This document shows, one piece after another, positions 56,901 through 64,000 of a DNA stretch of 64,000 nt; positions within the stretch are counted from its first letter, which is position 1, and the number at the start of each line of letters is the position of its first letter. The notes below the pieces were generated by a model. That model saw only the letters and a program-made list of their open reading frames with translations. It made no database searches and had not been told where the DNA came from. Where the stretch lies: contig NC_081553.1 of assembly GCF_963082655.1 (NCBI RefSeq), forward strand, positions 209,921,696 through 209,985,695, in the 5' to 3' direction. A program made the position numbers and the translations under genes. Origin of the DNA: Stomoxys calcitrans (lineage: Eukaryota; Arthropoda; Insecta; Diptera; Muscidae).

Positions 56901-57224
56901 AGCAACACGTCCTTCGAGCCAGGCCTGAACCGCTGGGTCCTGAATTATCTGTCATTTGTGGAATTAAGAGATAAGAAGTCAAAATGTCGTAGAGTGAAAC
57001 AGGGAGTTCCCCAAGGCTGAGTGATATCTCCATTCTATTCCCTCCAGACGGCATAGAGATCGTATCCTATGCGGACGATTTACGATCATGGCATCAGGCC
57101 CGCACCCATTGAGAACATAGCGATAGCTTTAATGTCTACCTCAACAAACTTGCCGCTTTTATCGCTGCAAGATATCCTGCTGCTCACAACATCCCTAATA
57201 GTTCTTCATTCGATTTCCCCTAAA

Positions 57225-57450
57225 TTGGTTCACGAAGGTCGTTCGGCCAATTCTTATTTATGATTGTCTGCGTGGCACAAAGCTCTGGACAACGGTTCCC
57301 ATTTGCAGAGTAATCGAGAACGTTGAGGATACCGCGTCAGTGCTAATCTCGGGGGCAAGCAGAAGTGCCCCGAGAGAGGCGCTGAATACCATTCTGGATC
57401 TTCTGGTTCCATGTTTTGAGTACTTAAGGCCTATAGGTCTTTAGGCCTTG
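57225..57450 (+). pseudogene. LINE ORF2 post-RT fragment
   Basis: Frames give YDCLRGTKLWTTVPICRVIE then DTASVLISGASRSAPREALN and TILDLL, matching the region after the palm where insect non-LTR ORF2 proteins read (A/S)xLxISGAxRSTPxxALNxxL. It may belong to a different element from the one at 55688. Confidence 0.55.
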
Positions 57451-58380
57451 GAACCCCACATTCTAATCCCCTCTTTAAACACCAGCAATTCCCCAAAAAG
57501 CCTTTACATTTCATTTTAAACTTTACTCCACTGTGACTGACATCCCATACAACATAATTCGTTAGAAGGAAATGATTAGGCAATGGTTATGATTGCCCGC
57601 GTTAACCAAAAAGGATTTGTTTATAACATAAATACTTATGTGTATATAATATGATGTGATGTAATGTCTTCCTTTTTTAGGAGGCAGCAGCATTCGACCG
57701 TGCCTTCAGCACAAGCCTCTTCAAAATGTGATGAGAAGCCTCTACATCATCAGTGATTTTATTGTTCATGCCTCTGAGTGGGAGTGAGTGAACAAACTCA
57801 TATGGACAATGGGGTGAAGACCCTTGCCATTTATTTCGACAGCACATCATTATGAGGGGTTTTTCTTCTTTTTGGCACAGTTACAAAGAAAATCCCCTGC
57901 TTAGAAAGTTTTATAATTTTCTTCTTTACCCCCCACCTTGTCCCCTCAATGTTTTGTTGGCTTTCCTTTTATGGCTTTCATGCCTCATGCTTATCGAAGA
58001 TATGTGTGTGAATGATGGGCATAGAGCGATGGGGGTTGTGGTGATGAGGGGTTTTGGGGGAGGGAACGGGTCTTACGTTAGCTACTTTCGTATGCGGATT
58101 ATAACACATTTCTTGTGAACATGTAATCCTTTGGTAATGAACTTCAAACTGTTACGCTCGAAAACTTGCTGTGAAACCCATGAATGTTTATGAAACCTCA
58201 CGTTTCGGCTGTATATAAAAGTTTAACCCCTTTTTCTAAATTTACACGAGCATTAAGGATAAGTATGCATGACATAGGGTGGATCGATGAAAGTCCTTGC
58301 TGAAAAATCGTTGCAAAGATTATGGCCAATCCGTGTGAGAAGTTGCCTCAAACTAAGGAATTTAAGACTACAGCACAAAA
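57451..58380. other. Unique-looking DNA; no gene supported
   Basis: No repeat family recognised. An 88-codon plus frame at 57852-58118 has no motif. Possibly host intergenic DNA. Confidence 0.4.
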
Positions 58381-58381
58381 C

Positions 58382-58620
58382 TGGGTTGCCCAAAAAGTAA
58401 TTGCGGATTTTTTTAAAAGAAAGTAAATGCATTTTTAATAAAACTTAGAATGAACTTTAATCAAATATACTTTTTTTTACACTTTTTTTTCTAAAGCAAG
58501 CTAAAAGTAACAGCTGATAACTGACAGAAGAAAGAATGCAATTACAGAGTCACAAGCTGTGAAAAAATTTGTCAACGCCGACTATATGAAAAATCCGCAA
58601 TTACTTTTTGGGCAACCCAA
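58382..58620. mobile_element. Mariner-type MITE, copy 3
   Basis: Inverted relative to the copy at 54168 and nearly the same length. Ends TGGGTTGCCCAAAAAGTAAT / ATTACTTTTTGGGCAACCCA. The left TA is not intact (AAACTGGG), the right reads CCCAATATG. Confidence 0.88.
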
Positions 58621-58689
58621 TATGTGGGCCCTTCTCATCCCCAAAAACACCCCCATACAGGATATATTTACCGACCATAGCAACATAAG

Positions 58690-58805
58690 GCTCAAATGGA
58701 AGGGAGTGGAGCACCTATATGGGAGTAGAACACCAATATGGGAGGGAGTGGAGCATCCATATGGGAGTAGAACACCAATATGAGAGTAGAGCACCAATAT
58801 GATAT
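58690..58805. repeat. Minisatellite, about 22/42-bp units
   Basis: GAGTGGAGCACCTATATGGG and AGTAGAACACCAATATGGGA alternate about five times. Confidence 0.8.
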
Positions 58806-59117
58806 CCACATTAGGGTTAAATATCTGAAAGTTCATACCAGCAACCCTCAAACATAGCTTCTTTTCTGTCCCTGCTAGTATAAGGCTTAGAAAAAAATTA
58901 AAAAAGTGAAAGCAGCCGCAGCGGTGCGGCCCTGTCCAGCTAGTGATCCCTATATAAAACGATCTTTAACTCCTAGAGACCTTAATTTTCACTTGATTTG
59001 GCAGAAATTTGACTCAATGACTTCTGATATGACTTTCAGCATTCGTGCTAAGTATGATCCTAATCGGTCTATATATAGGCCATAGCAGCCACAACCAATT
59101 CCAAATTTGACTTTTTA

Positions 59118-60304
59118 ATCCTCCACCATAGGATGGGGGTAAACTTATTTCGTCATTCCGTTTGTAACACCTCGAAATATACGTCCAAGACCCTATAAAG
59201 GATACATATTCTTGATCGACATGACATTTTTAGTCGATCTAGTCATGTCCCTCCGTCCGCCCGTCCGTCTGTCGAAAGCACGCTAACTTTCGAAGGAGTA
59301 AAGCTAGACGCTTGAAATTATGCACAAATACTCCTTACTAAAGTAGGTCAGTTGGAATTATAAATGGGCCAAATCGGTTCATGTTTTGATATAGCTGCCA
59401 TACAAAACAGATCTTGGGTCTTGACTTTTTGAGGCTCTAGGGAGCGTGCAAAATTTCATCCGATTTGGATGACATTTTGCACGTGGTGTTTTGGTATCAC
59501 TTTCAATAACCGTGCCAAGTATGGTTCAAATCGGTTCACATTCTGATATATCTGCCACATACACCGATCTTCCGATTAGACTTTTTGAGCTTATAGAAGG
59601 CGCGATTATTATCCAAATTGGTTGATATTTTGCATAAGTCGTTTTGTAATGATTTCCAACAACTGTACTGAGTATGGTCTAAATCATTCCATAGCATGAT
59701 ATAGCTGTTTATAAACCGATCTCCCGATTAGACTTCTTGAGCTTCTAAAGGGCGCAATTCTTATCCCATTTTGGCTGAAATTTTGCACATATTGTTGAGG
59801 AATGACTTACAACAACTTTCACACGTATGGACGAAATCAGTCCAAGACCTGATATAGCTGCCATATAAACCGATCTTGAATCTTGACTTCTTAAGCCGCT
59901 AGAAGGCGCAATTCTTATCCGATTTGGCTAAAATTTTGCACGTGGTGTTGTGTTATGACTTCCAACACATTGTGTCAACTACGGTCTTAATCGGTTTATA
60001 ATCTGATATAGCTCCCATATAAACCGATCTCACGGTAAGACTTCTGGAGCTTCTGGGCTGCCATATAAACCGATCTCCCAATTTGATACTCTGAGCCACT
60101 AGAGGGCGTAATTTTTACTTGATTTGCCTGAAATTTAAGAGTTGGAATTTTTCTATGGCTTCTAACAGCCATGACAAGTACTGTCCATATCAATCAATAA
60201 CTTGATGTAACTCATATATATATTGAAAAAGTCATTCAAAATGCGATCCATGGTGGAGGGCATAAAAGATTCTGCCAGGCCGAACTTAGCACGATTTTAC
60301 TTAT
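59118..60304 (-). mobile_element. 'ACCCTCCACC' element, diverged copy D
   Basis: Starts AATCCTCCACCATAGGATGG and ends CCAGGCCGAACTTAGCACGA...TTTTACTT, with about six internal repeats and a shortened (GTCC)n run near 59250-59272. More diverged than copies A-C, so an older insertion. Confidence 0.72.
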
Positions 60305-60384
60305 TGTAAAATAATTCAAATACGAACTGCGTTAATAAAGGAAAATTTTTAGCGGAATCCATGGTGGTTGAAGGCATAGGTTAG

Positions 60385-60460
60385 CATCTCCGTAGCTCAT
60401 AGGTTAGTATGTCCGCTGAACGCCTGGGTTCGAATCCTGGCGAGAACAACAGAAAAAACC
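60385..60460 (+). mobile_element. tRNA-headed SINE, copy 9 (head only)
   Basis: TAGCTCATAGGTTAGTATGT, CGCTGAACGCCTGGGTTCGA, ATCCTGGCGAGAACAACAGA: the A-box and B-box head without the body. Confidence 0.65.
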
Positions 60461-60841
60461 AGTAAGGGAAGGCAATAGTCGGGCTGTGCCGACTTTATAA
60501 TACCCTAGACCAACCCTATAGGTACAAAAAGGGACCTATGTCTAATTTTGAACCAATTTTGATGGACCTCGCCAGATGTTTTCAGATGGGCTAATAAACA
60601 ATTCGTATCACATTTCGAGCAAATATGTTCAAACTGTAATAACTACGGTTCACAAATGACAACTTTATTGGAAATTACGCAAAATTTGGAAATGTGGTAC
60701 TCGTCGAGAAAAGCGTTGTGCAAAATGTTGGGAAGATTGGTCAAAAAATGCTCTTGATGTGGCTCAAGAAGTGAAAATCGGGTGATATACATATATGACA
60801 GCTACATATAAATCTGAACCGATATCTTTGAAATTCATCTA

Positions 60842-61448
60842 AAGGGTGATTTTTTTGAGGTTAGGATTTTCATGCATTAGTATTTGACAGATCACGTGGG
60901 ATTTCAGACATGGTGTCAAAGAGAAAGATGCTCAGTATGCTTTGACATTTCATCATGAATAGACTTACTAACGAGCAACGCTTGCAAATCATTGAATTTT
61001 ATTACCAAAATCAGTGTTCGGTTCGAAATGTGTTCATTCACCGTAACGTTGCGTCCAACAGCATCTTTGAAAAAATACGGTCCAATGATTCCACCAGCGT
61101 ACAAACCACACCAAACAGTGCATTTTTCGGGATGCATGGGCAGTTCTTGAACGGCTTCTGGTTGCTCTTCACTCCAAATGCGGCAATTTTGCTTATTTAC
61201 GTAGCCATTCAACCAGAAATGAGCCTCATCGCTGAACAAAATTTGTCAAAATTTTAACACATTTCGAACCGAACACTGATTTTGGTAATAAAATTCAATG
61301 ATTTGCAAGCGTTGCCCGTTAGTAAGTCTATTCATGATGAAATGTCAAAGCATACTGAGCATCTTTCTCTTTGACACCATGTCTGAAATCCCACGTGATC
61401 TGTCAAATACTAATGCATGAAAATCCTAACCTCAAAAAAATCACCCTT
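60842..61448. mobile_element. Tc1/mariner-type derivative with long inverted ends
   Basis: 607 bp between TA (60840-60841) and TA (61449-61450). Both ends start AAGGGTGATTTTTTTGAGGT inward and remain inverted copies for about 190 bp, so that each arm holds the transposase start codon and N-terminus. The left arm, on the plus strand, reads MNRLTNEQRLQIIEFYYQNQ then CSVRNVF from 60955; the right arm repeats this on the minus strand, damaged. The middle, on the minus strand, reads FSDEAHFWLNGYVNKQNCRI and TVWCGLYAGGIIGPYFF, the start of the DDE domain (first catalytic Asp in SDEAH). The element is therefore an inverted-duplication deletion derivative without a working transposase. Confidence 0.82.
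60955..61239. pseudogene. Transposase fragments inside the derivative
   Basis: An N-terminal helix-turn-helix-type piece on the plus strand (60955-61041) and a DDE-domain piece on the minus strand (about 61239-61060) meet near 61045. Together they cover the N-terminus and roughly the first third of the catalytic domain; the remaining catalytic residues are absent. The family with MNRLTNEQRLQI and FSDEAHFWLNG is common in insects (DDE_3-type). Which strand corresponds to the original gene cannot be stated, because the arms are inverted copies. Confidence 0.65.
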
Positions 61449-61715
61449 TATAACGTCGAGAAGCAAAAGAAAATCCTTCCTGCCATATATCGAGAGAATC
61501 GATTAGCAAATGACCATTTGATTGCAATATTACTGCAAATCGGACGAGAATATATATATGAGAGATATGTCTAAATCTGAAGCGATTTCGAGCAAATTTT
61601 ATAGACATTGTGGAAGTTGTCGAGGAAAGCGTTGTACAAAATTTTGGGAAGATTGGTCAATAAATGCGCTTGCAGTGGTTCTGGGAGTGAAAATCGGGTG
61701 ATATATATATATATA

Positions 61716-62123
61716 AATTATTCTTAATGAATATATTAAACTTTATTCATTGAGTATGAGTTAAAAACTAAACTTACAATAATGCTGTTACTTAAAACTA
61801 AGCCACCACATTATGTTGCGCCGCTGTCGCTCTGCCAACGTTGCCATTGCATTTCTTGCTGACACAGTGGCCCGTGTAGAATATTGGGCTATTAACCTGT
61901 AGTGGGGTGTTGAATAGGCGGCTCGTGTTACTTGTGGGAATACGGGAGCATGAAGGTTTCCCATGAATGGTTGTAAGTAGTTGGTTTGGGTGCAACCAAA
62001 TGAATAAGGTGTCTAGAATAAGGTGTCCAATGCGCTGACTTAGCAGCTCGTGTGGGGTTTTTGGTTGCCTTGGTGCAGCTAAACTGTGGGAATACGGGAA
62101 CACGAGGGTTCCTCATGATAACT
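61716..62123 (-). mobile_element. Errantivirus 3' LTR
   Basis: On the minus strand the LTR starts AGTTATCATGAGGAACCC directly after a polypurine tract (AGAAGGGGAGG, 62134-62124) and ends AAGAATAATT at 61716, followed by (TA)n. The AGT start, AATT end and insertion into a TATATA site fit the 17.6/297/tom group of errantiviruses. An AATAAA lies near the end (AATGAATAAAGTTTAATATA on the minus strand, about 61750-61735). Length 408 bp. The 5' LTR lies outside the window, so identity of the pair cannot be checked. Confidence 0.78.
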
Positions 62124-63580
62124 CCTCCCCTTCTAAGTGGGGGCCGTCCTCGGTCCTTGTAATAGCGTTTTTGATTGCATCTTCAACTGACCTGGTTATG
62201 ATGATCTTCTTTTTTGTGATGGTTCTTCGTCGTAATAGGTAACCTGCCAGTCCCACAATCGCAAAACCACCAATGATTGATAAACCTGCGATTTGGCCCT
62301 GATCGACCACACGTTGTAAATGGCGGATGTGTTGGAGGTTCCGTTGGTTCACGTGATGCAGATAGGGGGCACTTAGTATCTCAGTGTGTTGTGTCAGGTT
62401 GATCTCAGAAGCCCATGGAGTTTCAGGTTGCAGAGGAGTCGTCGAATTCTCGTTGTAATATACCGAATCGTTGATTTTTACATGATCTTTGAAAATGACC
62501 AGGTAAGTGCCATTAATTGTAACAGGAGCTTCATTACTTTCTTCTACTATTGCCAGTTGGTCATTTATGACTACCAATCCATCGCCTATTGGTGTAATCG
62601 GCGTGAGATTGTTGAATGTGGTGCTGCAGCTTGCAGTGTTACTTGTCAGTAGTTGTAGAGCGCATGATGTGGCTGATGACGGTAGGCAAAAAGTTGGTAT
62701 CGTGTCGCTGCAGTTCCTTACCGCTAAGGTACGATTATGGCATACCGCTAAGGTGGATTCTTGTAGGTGGAGCATTTGGTGGCCGTGAGCTACTGGTAAA
62801 ATAGTAATTTTCTTACATCTAAGCTTAGGAATAGGATATCTTATTAGGAAGTAAATTACATTATCGTATTGCAAAATCTTAATATTAGCTACAGCCATAA
62901 CATCGGCCACGGAGAGGTTCGTGAAGTGCTCATTTTTTATTATGAAGTTTATTTCGTTACTGTCTAAAAGGATGGGGTTCAAGACTCCAATTTTTGCGAA
63001 TGTGATAGAAGTGATAAGATTGTCTAAGTCTGTTATTATTGCTCTGTTTCTAGCTAATAGAATATCGTAAAGGTGGCTAGTGTCTATTTCTCTGTGTTTT
63101 TCTGTCTTCAAGATTTTATTTACTGTAATGGTGAGACTATTAATTTCTTTTTGTACCTCCGTGTTGATAGTAAACTGTCTGTCCTGGGAGTCGATTAGTT
63201 GTTCTGCCTTGTTTGTTAGTCTGTCAAAGTCGTCATGGTCTGGGGTCCCTGCAATATATTTCAGTACCGTCCCTATAAAGTTCAAGCTTCTCGCTTGTCT
63301 GTGATGAGTATTTACTGTCTGTATTAGTCTACTTATCTGATTTATGTCTGCGTCTAGCAACTTCCTCATGTGTGTTTGAGGAAAATGGTCCGTAGCGTTA
63401 GCTGTCTCGTCCTTTAGTCGTTCGTACAGAGTCAGGTTCGTAACATGTTTGATGTGTCCATAACTTTCCCAGATAACAAGGTCACCACCGGCCACCGGAA
63501 TGTATCCTGCATTTGAGTAGTCTATTAGTCGTCCAGATGTTGCTGATACCAATATGGCTATAACCAATTTTAAAGCGATT
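62113..63580 (-). CDS. env: Errantivirus envelope glycoprotein (Env), spliced exon
   Basis: A single open frame of about 488 codons encodes the fusion-type envelope of an insect errantivirus (related to the baculovirus F protein), which directs membrane fusion. No ATG lies at its start: a TTTTCAG acceptor at 63587-63581 opens the frame, as expected for the spliced env RNA of this group, whose start codon comes from a leader exon. Visible features: hydrophobic signal segment (LVIAILVSA); furin-type site RQAR about 90 residues later, then SLNFIGTVLKYIAG as the fusion-peptide region; several N-x-S/T sites (NLT, NAT, NRT, NCS, NGT, NDS, NLT); a transmembrane segment (GLSIIGGFAIVGLAGYLL) followed by RRR and a short tail. 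The stop (62113-62115) lies inside the start of the LTR. The frame is unbroken, so the copy looks recent; function is not shown. Confidence 0.88.
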
Positions 63581-63590
63581 CTGAAAACGT
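63581..63590 (-). promoter_or_regulatory. Env splice acceptor
   Basis: ACGTTTTCAG on the minus strand, preceded by TTTTTATAACTT. It opens the env frame where no ATG is available. Confidence 0.65.
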
Positions 63591-63663
63591 AAGTTATAAA
63601 AATTTTTTTTTTTTAATCGTCTCCCGCATATAACGTTGTGTTAATTCTAGAAAGGAAGAAAAT

Positions 63664-64000
63664 TCAGCGGAGATTGTCCTTATGGACCCTCCTCCCCCTT
63701 ATGAGAACGGTGGTACCCAGGTCTTTTTCAACTTCCTCTTCGGTGTAAAGAGGTGTAAGTTTATTACCTAGCCTTCTGTTATTTTTTACGAGCACCTTCT
63801 CCCCAACGGCAAAATCCCTATCTTGCCTATTCCTATTGTGCGCTTCTAAGTTTTTGATCTGAGTGTTTTTTATACGCGATACTATTTGTGCGTCGGCTTC
63901 CGAGGAATGAAAGGCTGTAATAGGTTTCGTCTCAGTTACCGAATGTATTGACCTGTTATATTCGATGGTAGCCAAAAGAACTATCTCTTCGATATCATCT
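63664..64000 (-). CDS. pol: Errantivirus Pol, integrase C-terminal end (partial)
   Basis: The minus-strand frame is open from the window edge to a TGA at 63664-63666. It reads DDIEEIVLLATIEYNRSIHS, then HNRNRQDRDFAVGEKVLVKN, NRRLGNKLTPLY and HKDNLR at the end. This is the C-terminal region of the integrase in 17.6/297-type errantiviruses, including the GEKVxVKNNRRLGNKL block and the RVHKDNLR end. The integrase core, reverse transcriptase, protease and Gag lie beyond 64000. The 83-bp gap to the env acceptor holds a run of A on the coding strand. No stop or frameshift in the visible part. Confidence 0.85.
   Translation of the reverse strand, partial: DDIEEIVLLATIEYNRSIHSVTETKPITAFHSSEADAQIVSRIKNTQIKNLEAHNRNRQDRDFAVGEKVLVKNNRRLGNKLTPLYTEEEVEKDLGTTVLIRGRRVHKDNLR

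Larger units (their letters stand above)
55688..57200 (+). pseudogene. LINE ORF2 reverse transcriptase, interrupted by two SINEs
   Basis: Successive plus-strand pieces follow non-LTR order: RRRAFRRIRGLRADGQRLQ (about 55810), MGIVIPLLKQG (55945), QTDLPS (YRPISL equivalent, cut by the SINE at 56016-56301), RLLLPSLVENFHS plus HGFRRLYSTRTALH-like frames (56350-56460), LLALDLSKTFVKATMP (56500-56540), RWVLNYLS (56930), VKQGVPQG (56996) and SYADD (57065-57079), the catalytic palm box. Several stops and frameshifts; a deletion lies between VKQGVPQG and YADD. Another SINE splits it at 56580-56900. Jockey-like by motif order. Confidence 0.75.
60470..61715. repeat. Dispersed repeat with GTCGGGC head, split by a DNA element
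   Basis: GGCAATAGTCGGGCTGTGCC then ACTTTATAATACCCTAGACC. Two internal units follow, both with AAGCGTTGT(G/A)CAAAAT, TTGGGAAGATTGGTCAA and GAGTGAAAATCGGGTGATAT (60700-60795 and 61620-61710). Interrupted at 60842-61448. The errantivirus entered its terminal (AT)n run at 61701-61715. Confidence 0.65.

Noticed and set aside
62386..63304. Plus-strand frames overlapping env
   Set aside because: Antisense shadows of the long env frame, without motifs.

Overview
The window looks like non-coding, transposon-dominated DNA from a calyptrate (muscid) fly such as Stomoxys, Haematobia or Musca. This is inferred from four things. The one host gene is an intron-containing EF-hand protein. Retrotransposon debris is mostly non-LTR of insect type. 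There is a mariner whose ends read ACGAGGGCTGTTATATAAAT. The right edge carries an insect errantivirus. The species cannot be fixed from sequence alone, and no bacterial gene organisation is present.

Layout. 1-5073: degenerate non-LTR (LINE) pieces on both strands, two of them interrupted by a tRNA-derived SINE; this is probably an intron or upstream flank. 5074-5916 (+): the last two coding exons of a Cab45/SDF4-like CREC-family calcium-binding protein, ending in an HTEF retention-type signal. 6101-8887: a palindrome-rich array (about 45-bp period) closed by degenerate inverted repeats that start CACCGAAA. 8888-33650: a composite in which the same palindromic array, a LINE reverse-transcriptase stub, a 500-700-bp AT-rich satellite and a mariner recur in the same order, consistent with a large segmental duplication (about 6.1-13.7 kb against about 14.8-23.4 kb) and continued satellite growth to 33.4 kb. 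33.6-47.4 kb: more dispersed elements and tandem arrays (a 126-bp GGTACC array, a 317-bp satellite, a 153-bp-period 'ACCCTCCACC' element, a Penelope-like fragment). 47446-50894: two inverted arrays of a 41-42-bp doubly palindromic monomer around about 1.3 kb of single-copy-looking DNA. 52.7-57.4 kb: tandemly copied LINE 3' ends and a SINE-riddled LINE. 58.4-61.5 kb: MITEs and an inverted-duplication Tc1/mariner-type derivative. 61716-64000 (-): the 3' part of an errantivirus (Pol C-terminus, spliced Env, 3' LTR).

Only the Cab45-like gene is a likely functional host gene. The errantivirus Env and Pol frames are open and look young. Nearly everything else is decayed, but many insertions keep readable target-site duplications, so their order of arrival can be read: LINE into SINE into mariner at 20.3-23.1 kb, and MITE into a tandem LINE 3' end at 54.2 kb. 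The most unusual structures are the inverted 42-bp palindromic arrays, the array-bearing CACCGAAA element, and a high-copy tRNA-headed SINE family with about nine copies here.
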